NCBI GenBank assembly: GCA_030837305.1
Contig: JAUPKT010000077.1
Coordinates: 1 to 5,734, forward strand
Direction: 5' to 3'
DNA from: Thermodesulfobacteriota bacterium
GTDB lineage: Bacteria; Desulfobacterota; Desulfomonilia; Desulfomonilales; Desulfomonilaceae
DNA length: 5,734 bases
The notes beneath the pieces were generated by a model. It saw only the letters and a list, made by a program, of their open reading frames with translations, was not told the DNA's origin and searched no databases. Both the position numbers and the translations under genes were made by a program. Positions within the stretch are counted from its first letter, which is position 1. Each line of letters begins with the position of its first letter. Shown here piece by piece: positions 1 through 5,734 of the stretch.

Positions 1-453
1 GATATTGAAGCGTTTTGGGTCTATTTCCAGGGCTTCTTTGGAAAGCCTCCAAAGTTTGTCCGAATCCTTCACAATTGCGTCATTAAGAGAATGGGGATCC
101 CTCCGGGAATCATGGGCTTCGATAATCGCGACAATATCCTCAATGAGATTCTCATCGTAACGTAACTTTCCCAGTAATTGTCGGGCTAACTTGGCTCCCT
201 CAACCTCATGAACCCGGTTCAGAACGGTATCATTTTGACCGGGACCAAAAGCCTTCAGGTGAAGCTCTTCTGGTATGCTTTTCCATCCCACATCGTGAAG
301 GATTATCGCCGGGAGAACCACGGCCTCGTCGCCCCCTTCTTCACGGAGGAGTCGCCGTGCAAAAGAGTAAGCCACCCGGGTGTGGATATCATTGTCCCTT
401 ATGTTCAAGAAGGGGCACGCCAATTCGTAAATATTGTCATACGGTTCAAACAT
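1..453 (-). CDS. HD-domain phosphohydrolase (3' end cut by window edge)
   Basis: The minus strand reads openly from an ATG at 453-451 to the window edge, giving 151 residues with no stop, so the C-terminus is missing. The HD superfamily pattern of metal ligands is visible: H24, the H53-D54 pair in ILHDVGWKS, H82 in RVHEVEGA, H114-D115 in EAHDS, and D130/D132 in KDSDKLW. These proteins are metal-dependent phosphohydrolases, usually acting on nucleotides or phosphoesters, and are probably cytosolic here because no signal peptide or membrane segment is seen. The start is supported by a GAGG motif 8 nt upstream of the ATG and by the absence of another in-frame ATG just upstream. It is divergent from the TetR gene across a 133-nt gap and may share its regulatory region. 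The substrate cannot be told from sequence. The family call is firm; a role linked to the neighbouring acyl-CoA operon is not shown. Confidence 0.85.
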   Translation of the reverse strand, partial: MFEPYDNIYELACPFLNIRDNDIHTRVAYSFARRLLREEGGDEAVVLPAIILHDVGWKSIPEELHLKAFGPGQNDTVLNRVHEVEGAKLARQLLGKLRYDENLIEDIVAIIEAHDSRRDPHSLNDAIVKDSDKLWRLSKEALEIDPKRFNI

Positions 454-547
454 CTTAAAGGCCTCGGGAATTGATCGTGAATGGTGACTGGAACTCCATA
501 TCATATCCCTGTGGATTCATACAGATGTACTATGCTCACAATCCAAT

Positions 548-567
548 TTGATTGACAAATCAATCAA
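548..567. promoter_or_regulatory. Candidate TetR operator: perfect 8-bp inverted repeat
   Basis: TTGATTGA (548-555) and TCAATCAA (560-567) are exact reverse complements separated by CAAA, giving a 20-bp palindrome ending 19 nt before the TetR start codon. An extra half-site, TTGAT at 571-575, pairs with ATCAA at 563-567 as a second, overlapping imperfect palindrome. Size and symmetry are typical of TetR-family operators, and the position suggests autorepression of the regulator and its downstream operon. A TTGACA hexamer (552-557) lies inside the repeat and could be a -35 box, but I find no good -10 at the proper spacing. The symmetry is seen directly; binding by this regulator is inferred. 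Confidence 0.6.
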
Positions 568-586
568 TTCTTGATAGTTCCCTCTG

Positions 587-1201
587 ATGCCGCCCATCAA
601 CAGACAAAGCCACGGAAGGAAAGACAAAGAAACCGCCATTTTTGATGCCGCATGCAGAGTCATCCGCAAGAAAGGATTTCACCAGGCCCGGATTACCGAT
701 ATTGCACAAGAGGCGGGCATTTCATACGGTCTCGTGTACCATTATTTCAAGAGCAAAACCCAACTTTTTGACGTCATCCTCGCCGAGTGGTGGAACGGCC
801 TGTTTGCTCAAATGGAGGCGTGCGACGAGAATTACCAGCGAGTGGAAGATAAGCTAAGGGCCCTTGTTGAGTATTTCCTTGACCAGTACGAAAAAAGACC
901 TGATCTGGTTCACATTTTTATAACAGAAATATCGCGTTCCTCTACGAATCTCACTCCACCTCGTCTTAAGTTCTTCAAATCATTTATGGATAGAGTGGAA
1001 ATGATCCTGTCCAGCGCCCAGGCTGAGAATGCCGTGCGTGCTGATGTGAAACCGAGGTATCTTACCTACATATTCCTCGGTGCTGTTGAGACCTTTGTTT
1101 CCACCATGGTCCTTGAAAATCATCCCCTGAGGGGAAAGAATCAAAAGCAGCGTATTGCCGGCAGCCTTCTCACCGTGTTTTTCAACGGCGCAAGGCCTTG
1201 A
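587..1201 (+). CDS. TetR/AcrR-family transcriptional regulator
   Basis: This is a 204-residue protein, a normal length for the family. The N-terminal DNA-binding domain spans about residues 14-62: helix 1 around ETAIFDAACRVIRKKG, helix 2 ITDIAQEAG (36-44), and the recognition helix followed by the family hallmark LVYHYFKSKTQLF (49-61). Residues from about 65 onward form a mostly helical ligand-binding and dimerisation region with little recognisable sequence. It is likely a cytosolic dimeric repressor. Its position as first gene, 23 nt ahead of two acyl-CoA dehydrogenases, suggests an acyl-CoA ligand, as in FadR/PsrA-type TetR proteins; this is inference from context. An in-frame TAG at 575-577 limits how far upstream it can start, and 587 is the only ATG near the conserved domain. 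No Shine-Dalgarno motif precedes it, so translation may be weak or from a nearly leaderless transcript. A palindromic candidate operator lies just upstream. Confidence 0.9.
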   Translation: MPPINRQSHGRKDKETAIFDAACRVIRKKGFHQARITDIAQEAGISYGLVYHYFKSKTQLFDVILAEWWNGLFAQMEACDENYQRVEDKLRALVEYFLDQYEKRPDLVHIFITEISRSSTNLTPPRLKFFKSFMDRVEMILSSAQAENAVRADVKPRYLTYIFLGAVETFVSTMVLENHPLRGKNQKQRIAGSLLTVFFNGARP

Positions 1202-1224
1202 ACCACAGAAAATAGGGATCAACT

Positions 1225-2367
1225 ATGGACTTCGAACTAACTGATGAACAGCTCATGTTCAAAGAGCAGGTGCTGAAGTTTGCCAGGAAGGAGATCGTGC
1301 CTCGGGTACAAGAGCATGATCTCAAGGCTGAATTCGACTGGGTTTCTTGGAAGAGGCTAGGAGAATTCGGAATTTTGGGTCTCCATTTCCCGGAGGAGCT
1401 TGGTGGAAGCGGCGGAGATGTCATGACGTCTGTGTTGGCCGCGGAAGCCCTGGGAGAAGCAGGTGTGGATGGGGGCCTCACTTTGAGCTACGGGGCTCAT
1501 ACCTACCTCTGTGCCGACACCATCTTTCGTCATGGCACGGAAGACCAGCGAAAAAAATACATACCCTCCCTTGCTTCAGGACAGTGGGTAGGCTGCATGG
1601 GGCTTACCGAACCCGGTGCAGGATCAGATGTGGCTTCCATTCGCACGAAGGCTGTTCGCACAGGAGACAGTTGGGTCCTTAACGGCTCCAAGATGTTCAT
1701 TACCAACGGCGCCATAGCCGATGTCGCAGTGATTTATGCCAAGACTGATCCGTCTTCGGGTCATGCAGGCATATCTGCCTTTGTGGTTGAGAAGGGAACG
1801 CCAGGGTTTTCCGTCAGTAGAAGTCTGCATAAAATGGGTGTTCGGACGTCTCCCACGTCGGAGTTGGTATTTGAAGACTGCCGGATCCCGTACGAAAATC
1901 TGCTCGGTGTAGAGGGCAATGGATTCATGATGGCCATGCAAACGGTGGAGTGGGATCGCAGCGCACTCTTGGCTCCATTCCTCGGCGCAGTATCGTTCCT
2001 GATCCAGAGGTGCAGCCGCTACGCCAAAGAGCGAGAACAGTTCGGCAGACCCATTGCGTATTTTCAAGCAGTGAAACACAAGCTGGCCGACATGAAAATA
2101 TTTTTGGAGGCTGCACGACCTCTGGTCTACCGCATAGCATGGTGCAAGGATCAGGGAAGGCCGTTGAATCATCTCGAGGCTGCTGTGGCCAAGTTGTTTA
2201 TCGGCGATTGGTCATTACAACCGGCGAACGATGCAGTGTGTCTTTTAGGCGGTTACGGATATTGTCACGAATACGATGTGGAAAGAGTTTTTCGAGACAG
2301 TCGCCTTGCCCCCATTGGGGGTGGGACCTCGGACGTGCAGAAAGTGCTGATTTCTCGTCTCATGTGA
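1225..2367 (+). CDS. Acyl-CoA dehydrogenase, isovaleryl-CoA dehydrogenase-like active site
   Basis: This 380-residue flavoprotein has the full acyl-CoA dehydrogenase fold and the usual length. It would oxidise an acyl-CoA to the 2-enoyl-CoA using FAD and pass electrons to an electron-transfer flavoprotein. Seen directly: an N-terminal helical domain (1-120), family signature 1 (GLTEPGAGSD, 126-135), the middle beta domain (to about 230), signature 2 (QFGRPIAYFQAVKHKLADM, 272-290) and the FAD-adenine segment LGGYGY (341-346). The C-terminal EGT motif that carries the catalytic Glu in short- and medium-chain enzymes is here IGGGTSD (364-370), with Gly366 at the Glu position. This resembles isovaleryl-CoA dehydrogenase, which uses a Glu in an earlier helix; that position here seems to be D244 in TVEWDRS. 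AGGGA at 1214-1218 is the ribosome site. The next gene starts 9 nt after the stop, so co-expression is likely. Branched-chain or cyclic acyl-CoA is a plausible substrate, but it is not proven. Confidence 0.92.
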   Translation: MDFELTDEQLMFKEQVLKFARKEIVPRVQEHDLKAEFDWVSWKRLGEFGILGLHFPEELGGSGGDVMTSVLAAEALGEAGVDGGLTLSYGAHTYLCADTIFRHGTEDQRKKYIPSLASGQWVGCMGLTEPGAGSDVASIRTKAVRTGDSWVLNGSKMFITNGAIADVAVIYAKTDPSSGHAGISAFVVEKGTPGFSVSRSLHKMGVRTSPTSELVFEDCRIPYENLLGVEGNGFMMAMQTVEWDRSALLAPFLGAVSFLIQRCSRYAKEREQFGRPIAYFQAVKHKLADMKIFLEAARPLVYRIAWCKDQGRPLNHLEAAVAKLFIGDWSLQPANDAVCLLGGYGYCHEYDVERVFRDSRLAPIGGGTSDVQKVLISRLM

Positions 2368-2376
2368 GGAAAACCC

Positions 2377-3504
2377 ATGAATTTTGATTGGTCTGAGGCA
2401 GATAACGATTTGAAGCAGAGAGTTTGTGAACTCTTTCATCCTGAAGCCTTGGGAGAGCTGGAAGGGCTTGAAAAGGCAGACACACCCAATGTTAGACGTA
2501 TTACAAAGCGCTTCATGAAAGACCTGGCCCCCACGGGATATTTGAGGCCGCCCGCTAAGGATCAGATCCTCAGTCTGCAGGCAGGGCAAGAAGAGGTGGC
2601 TCGAATCTCCAGCTCTCTCTTCATGTCCATTGAGGTCACGGCCCGCATTTTTGGGGGGCTTCTCGCTCAGTGGCCGGAAAGCCCGATCATTTCAGACATT
2701 GTCAAGGCAGTCGGGAACGGAGAAGTTGTCGGAGCTGTTGCTCTCACGGAACCGGCACTCACGACAGAAGACGGTCCGGCATCAAAAATAGCGGCATGGG
2801 ATAGGGATCACTGCATCCTCAACGGGCAAAAGGACTTTGTTACCAATGCGCCCATTGCCGATTGGATTGCCGTGGTCTTAGATGAGGATTCGGGAAAAAC
2901 GGTCTGCCTCGTTCGTCCGGACCAGAAAGGTCTTGTGATGGGACCACGATTGGCGACCCTTGGATACAACGGGTTGGCCGTTTCGTCTCTCGAATTTGTC
3001 GGATTGGACATCCACAAGGATTTTGTATTCGGTCCTTTCAGCGACACAGTGATAGCGGAGCATCTGTATCAAACCCAGGACTTGACGTTAGCCATGGCGT
3101 CCGTCGGCATCATGCATGCAACCATAATAAAGGCCAAACAGTATGCTCAATCTCATCGGAGAGAAGGGAAACCGATTTTCGCCCACCAAGAAATTCGCTT
3201 CAAGTTGGCTGAAATGCTTACGCTGTATCAATCCTCTCAACTGCTTGTTTTTCGAGCCGGCTGGATGATTTCCTCCAAGAACCCGGAGGCCGCAGTAATG
3301 GTTAAATGTGCGAAAGTATTTGCGTCGGAGGCATCGGAAAAAGTTGCTGCAATGGGCATGCAAATACTGTCCGGGCAGGGTTATATAATGGGGAATTTCA
3401 TCGAAAGGGCTTTCAGAGACTCAAAATACGCGGCTCTCGCGGGCACCACATCGGAAAGGGCCCGGATGCAAATAGCGGATGAACTCCTGGCACAACATGG
3501 GTGA
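2377..3504 (+). CDS. Diverged acyl-CoA dehydrogenase paralogue, possibly non-catalytic partner subunit
   Basis: This 375-residue protein aligns end to end with the acyl-CoA dehydrogenase family but has lost key positions. Signature 1 is reduced to ALTEPALTTEDG (122-133), without the GxGSD glycines. The QFG of signature 2 is replaced in RREGKPIFAHQ (261-271). The C-terminal EGT motif reads AGTTSE (355-360), with no Glu at the catalytic position. In the alternative helix (TQDLTLAMASVG, 233-244) the Glu position appears to be Q234. Retained features include LNGQKDFVTNAP (148-159), SGQGYIMGNFIERAFRD (332-348) and the overall length. The ribosome site GAGGA (2366-2370) overlaps the stop of the preceding gene, so the two are probably translationally coupled. 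Adjacent unequal acyl-CoA dehydrogenase genes are known to encode heterotetramers, for example the mycobacterial steroid FadE pairs, so this may be the structural or FAD-sharing partner of the 1225-2367 product. It could instead be an independent enzyme with unusual chemistry. Confidence 0.88.
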   Translation: MNFDWSEADNDLKQRVCELFHPEALGELEGLEKADTPNVRRITKRFMKDLAPTGYLRPPAKDQILSLQAGQEEVARISSSLFMSIEVTARIFGGLLAQWPESPIISDIVKAVGNGEVVGAVALTEPALTTEDGPASKIAAWDRDHCILNGQKDFVTNAPIADWIAVVLDEDSGKTVCLVRPDQKGLVMGPRLATLGYNGLAVSSLEFVGLDIHKDFVFGPFSDTVIAEHLYQTQDLTLAMASVGIMHATIIKAKQYAQSHRREGKPIFAHQEIRFKLAEMLTLYQSSQLLVFRAGWMISSKNPEAAVMVKCAKVFASEASEKVAAMGMQILSGQGYIMGNFIERAFRDSKYAALAGTTSERARMQIADELLAQHG

Positions 3505-3569
3505 CATCCGCCCGCACACCGCCTGTCATTGCGAACCTTTATGAACCTATACTTCGTGAGGACGGCTCT

Positions 3570-3650
3570 ATGCCGACCATAGTCAGCATCATCAATACTG
3601 GGAAACACAAGGAAGGTGAGATCCCATGGAAGTCATTGAAACAAGAATAG
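3570..3650 (+). CDS. Possible 26-residue leader ORF overlapping the carboxyltransferase start
   Basis: An ATG at 3570 with GAGGA at 3558-3562 (7-nt spacing) opens a 26-codon frame ending in TAG at 3648-3650, 25 nt inside the carboxyltransferase gene and in a different frame. The same frame also extends upstream to a GTG at 3501, which overlaps the TGA of the preceding gene; from there it would encode 49 residues. A small inverted repeat, CTATG (3568-3572) with CATAG (3578-3582), covers the ATG. The peptide is unrecognised. It could be a translational-coupling leader, a remnant of a lost gene, or chance. The only support is the ribosome site and the open frame. Confidence 0.22.
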   Translation: MPTIVSIINTGKHKEGEIPWKSLKQE

Positions 3651-5242
3651 ACGTCAAGAGTGACGAATTCAAAGCCAATTATGAAGTCATGGCATCCTTG
3701 GTTGAGGATCTGAAAAACGAACTCCGTCTCGCGAGGGACGAGAGATCGGAAAAAGCGATGAAACGAAATGAGGAGTTGGGGAAGATCCCTATGCAGAAAC
3801 GACTTGACCTCCTCTTGGATCCCAACACCCCGTGGCTCGAGATAGCGCCTCTGGCGGCAAAAGGAATGTACGATCGCAAAGTGCACGGTGCAGGGACGAG
3901 GGCCGGTATCGGTGTCGTCAGCGGTCGAGAAGTACTCGTGCACGCAAATGACCCCATGATCAAGGGTGGAACTATCTATCCCATGGGGGTGAAGAAAACG
4001 CTCCGGTGCCAGACGATCTGCATGGAAAACAACCTTCCCATGATCATGCTCGTTGATTCCGGCGGTGCGTATCTGCCGCTGCAGTCAGAGATTTTTCCCG
4101 ACTCGGATGACGGTGGCCGGATTTTTTACAACCAGGCCATCATGTCGAAAATGAACATACCCCAAATAACGGCTGTGATGGGGCTGTGCACAGCAGGCGG
4201 GGCTTATATCCCAGCCATGTCCGATCATGTGGTCCATGTCACCAAGACCGGCGCCATTTTCTTAGGTGGACCACCATTGGTGAAGGCTGCCACGGGGGAA
4301 GAGGTCACGGCAGAAGAATTGGGCGGAGCGGACGTCCACTGTCGTCTGTCCGGAGTATCCGATTACTTCGCTGAGGATGATGCGGATGCCATCGAGATTC
4401 TGAGAAGCATTGTAGGAATTTTACCCAAACCCGAAAAAGCCTCTGTGCCGCGGCGCGAACCCGTACCGCCCCTGTACGATCCACAGGAAATCTGGGGAAT
4501 AGTTCCACGAAACATTTCCATGCCGTACGATGTGCGGGAGATAATCGCGCGCATGGTTGACGGGTCGGAATTCCTGGAATTCAAGGCTCTTTACGGCCCG
4601 ACCCTCGTATGCGGATGGGCGTATATCCATGGTTACCAGGTGGGCATACTGGGCAACAACGGTGTCCTGTTTTCCGATAGCTCTCTCAAGGCGACTCAAT
4701 TCATATCCCTGTGCGACCGTCAAGGCATACCACTGCTGTTCCTACAGAACATAAACGGGTACATCATAGGCCGTGAATACGAGCGTGGAGGCATAACAAA
4801 AGATGGACATAAGATGGTCCATGCAGTTTCAACAGCAACAGTCCCCAAGTTCACGGTCATCGTGGGCGCCTCATTCGGTGCAGGTAATTATGGGATGTGT
4901 GGAAGAGGATACTCGCCGAGATTTCTCTGGATGTGGCCGAACGCTCAAATAGGCGTCATGGGAGGAGAACAGGCAGCGGACGTACTTGTTTCCGTTAAGA
5001 ATGATCAACTTTCACGGGCAGGGCAGCCGCCGCTGCCCCAAGAGGTGGTTGACGGGATTCGTGGTCCCATTATCCAATCTGCCATCCAAGAGGGCAATGC
5101 GTATTACAGCACGGCGAATCTCTGGGATGACGGCGTCCTCGATCCGGCTGCCACCAGGGACGTCTTGGGTCTGGCGGTCTCAGCATCTCTCAATGCTCCT
5201 CTTGTCGGTAGGAAACAGGGACACGGAACATTCCGTATGTAG
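3626..5242 (+). CDS. Acyl-CoA carboxylase carboxyltransferase (beta) subunit, methylcrotonyl-CoA carboxylase type
   Basis: This 538-residue protein, normal in length for a full beta subunit, has the two crotonase-like carboxyltransferase halves (about 30-290 and 295-530). It would transfer the carboxyl group from carboxybiotin to an acyl-CoA. Visible N-half landmarks are VDSGGAYLPLQ (143-153), GLCTAGGAYIPAMSDH (186-201) and ATGEEVTAEELGG (222-234). C-half landmarks are LFLQNINGYIIG (371-382), GASFGAGNYGMCGR (414-427) and FLWMWPNAQIGVMGGEQAA (433-451). The LFLQN, GNYGMCGR and MWPNA segments are those of methylcrotonyl- and geranyl-CoA carboxylases, not propionyl-CoA carboxylase. Within the substrate loop the usual NITGF is NINGY here (T to N377, F to Y379). 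The ribosome site GGAAGGTGAG (3611-3620) sits before the ATG. The biotin carboxylase gene follows 10 nt downstream, matching the two-subunit enzyme. Methylcrotonyl-CoA carboxylase in leucine or isovalerate degradation is the best guess; a related branched enoyl-CoA substrate is possible. Confidence 0.92.
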   Translation: MEVIETRIDVKSDEFKANYEVMASLVEDLKNELRLARDERSEKAMKRNEELGKIPMQKRLDLLLDPNTPWLEIAPLAAKGMYDRKVHGAGTRAGIGVVSGREVLVHANDPMIKGGTIYPMGVKKTLRCQTICMENNLPMIMLVDSGGAYLPLQSEIFPDSDDGGRIFYNQAIMSKMNIPQITAVMGLCTAGGAYIPAMSDHVVHVTKTGAIFLGGPPLVKAATGEEVTAEELGGADVHCRLSGVSDYFAEDDADAIEILRSIVGILPKPEKASVPRREPVPPLYDPQEIWGIVPRNISMPYDVREIIARMVDGSEFLEFKALYGPTLVCGWAYIHGYQVGILGNNGVLFSDSSLKATQFISLCDRQGIPLLFLQNINGYIIGREYERGGITKDGHKMVHAVSTATVPKFTVIVGASFGAGNYGMCGRGYSPRFLWMWPNAQIGVMGGEQAADVLVSVKNDQLSRAGQPPLPQEVVDGIRGPIIQSAIQEGNAYYSTANLWDDGVLDPAATRDVLGLAVSASLNAPLVGRKQGHGTFRM

Positions 5243-5252
5243 GAGAGAGGCT

Positions 5253-5734
5253 ATGTTTAACAAAATCCTGATTGCGAATCGTGGTGAGATTGCCTTGCGG
5301 ATTATCAGAACCGCCCGGGAGATGGGTATCAGAACCGTCGCGGTGTACTCCGATGTGGACAAGACCTCTCTGCATACATTGGCGGCTGATGAAGCAATGT
5401 GTCTGGGTGATCCGGAGCCCGCAGCAAGTTACCTCAATATTGAAAAGATCATCTCGGCCGCACACTCCACCGGGGCTCAAGCCATACATCCAGGCTATGG
5501 TTTTTTATCGGAGAATCCCGTTTTCGCAGAGAGAGTTGCCGATGAGGATCGGGTAATCATTGGTCCGTCGGCAAAAACCAGGACCGCTCTCGGCAGTAAA
5601 ACAACAGCCCGACGGATCATGTCAGACGGGGGAGTTCCCATCATCCCCGGGATGCTGCAATAAGAAGATAACCCCTCACTCCTTGAAAAAACCGCCGAAT
5701 CCCTCGGATACCCCGTTTTGGTGAAGGCCTCCGC
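5253..5734 (+). pseudogene. Biotin carboxylase subunit of acyl-CoA carboxylase, interrupted by in-frame TAA; runs off window edge
   Basis: The frame starts with MFNKILIANRGEIALRIIR, the canonical opening of biotin carboxylases (AccC / methylcrotonyl-CoA carboxylase alpha), behind a strong AGGAGAG site (5241-5247). The N-terminal biotin carboxylase domain is intact, with IHPGYGFLSENP (78-89) and the ATP-binding lysine of the usual GDK motif present as G114-S115-K116, the same residue number as K116 of the E. coli enzyme. After 136 residues (GVPIIPGMLQ) a TAA at 5661-5663 stops the frame. The sequence after it continues in the same frame as EDNPSLLEKTAESLGYPVLVKAS (shown here as ESLGYPVLVKAS, 149-160), which is the expected start of the ATP-grasp domain. 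The family usually needs about 450 residues for this part, so a product ending here would lack most of the ATP site and could not work alone. It is a nonsense mutation, an assembly error or, less likely, a read-through site. The role would be ATP-dependent carboxylation of biotin for the upstream carboxyltransferase. Confidence 0.85.
5661..5663 (+). other. In-frame nonsense codon (TAA) inside the biotin carboxylase gene
   Basis: The codon lies between GMLQ and EDNPS, in the variable loop that links the N-terminal domain to the ATP-grasp domain. Both sides stay in one frame, so this is not a frameshift. One base change from CAA, GAA or AAA would create it, and an inserted TAA triplet is also possible. 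No ATG follows in the remaining 71 nt, and the only in-frame GTG lies inside the conserved VLVKAS strand, so immediate re-initiation looks unlikely. Confidence 0.9.

Noticed and set aside
208..474. Plus-strand 88-codon open frame in the first 500 nt
   Set aside because: The minus strand over the same bases encodes a clear HD-domain protein with all metal ligands and a ribosome site; the plus-strand frame has no recognisable features.
497..510. Minus-strand TATGAT (505-500) as a -10 box for the HD-domain gene
   Set aside because: No acceptable -35 hexamer lies 16-18 nt upstream of it, so it is too weak to list.
1624..2172. Long minus-strand open frame (182 codons) inside the first dehydrogenase
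   Set aside because: It is antisense to conserved dehydrogenase sequence and shows no recognisable domain; it is a shadow of the real gene.
3525..3537. CTGTCATTGCGAA in the gap, resembling the start of dispersed repeats found in many bacterial genomes
   Set aside because: Only about ten bases agree and no second copy or extended hairpin is present in the window, so a repeat element cannot be supported.
4986..5663. Plus-strand frame of 225 codons spanning the carboxyltransferase end and the biotin carboxylase
   Set aside because: Its first part is out of frame with conserved carboxyltransferase sequence; only the part from 5253 is real, and that has its own strong ribosome site.
5661..5663. 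TAA as a recoded sense codon or a frameshift site
   Set aside because: TAA is not used for selenocysteine or pyrrolysine, and the frame is the same on both sides, so neither explanation fits; a nonsense mutation or sequence error is simpler.

Overview
The window reads as ordinary bacterial chromosome, with dense genes, short intergenic gaps, Shine-Dalgarno sites in front of most genes and roughly balanced base composition. It holds most of a putative acyl-CoA catabolism operon on the plus strand, preceded by a divergent gene on the minus strand. An acyl-CoA regulator, paired acyl-CoA dehydrogenases and a biotin-dependent acyl-CoA carboxylase fit a bacterium that oxidises branched or otherwise unusual acids. 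The style would suit a fatty-acid-oxidising Desulfobacterota-type anaerobe, but that taxonomic guess is an impression and not something the sequence proves.

Layout: 1-453 (minus) is the N-terminal part of an HD-domain phosphohydrolase that runs off the left edge. 454-586 is a divergent intergenic region with a perfect 8-bp inverted repeat (548-567), a good candidate operator. 587-1201 is a TetR-family regulator. 1225-2367 is an acyl-CoA dehydrogenase with isovaleryl-CoA-dehydrogenase-like active-site features. 2377-3504 is a second, strongly diverged acyl-CoA dehydrogenase. 3505-3625 is a 121-nt gap that may carry a very small ORF. 3626-5242 is a carboxyltransferase (beta) subunit of the methylcrotonyl-CoA carboxylase type. 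5253 to the right edge is a biotin carboxylase subunit whose reading frame is broken by an in-frame TAA at 5661-5663, with recognisable biotin carboxylase sequence continuing in the same frame beyond it.

How they may work together (inference): the dehydrogenase or dehydrogenase pair makes an alpha,beta-unsaturated acyl-CoA, and the carboxyltransferase plus biotin carboxylase would carboxylate it at the gamma carbon. This is the logic of leucine/isovalerate degradation (isovaleryl-CoA to 3-methylcrotonyl-CoA to 3-methylglutaconyl-CoA). The TetR protein would repress the operon until an acyl-CoA ligand appears. The hydratase, the HMG-CoA lyase and the biotin-carrier part are not in view.

The observations most worth a second look are the nonsense codon in the biotin carboxylase and the dehydrogenase pair, whose second member has lost both usual catalytic-glutamate positions and parts of the FAD signature. 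I see no RNA gene, mobile element, CRISPR array or clear intrinsic terminator, and no convincing evidence of a wholly new system.
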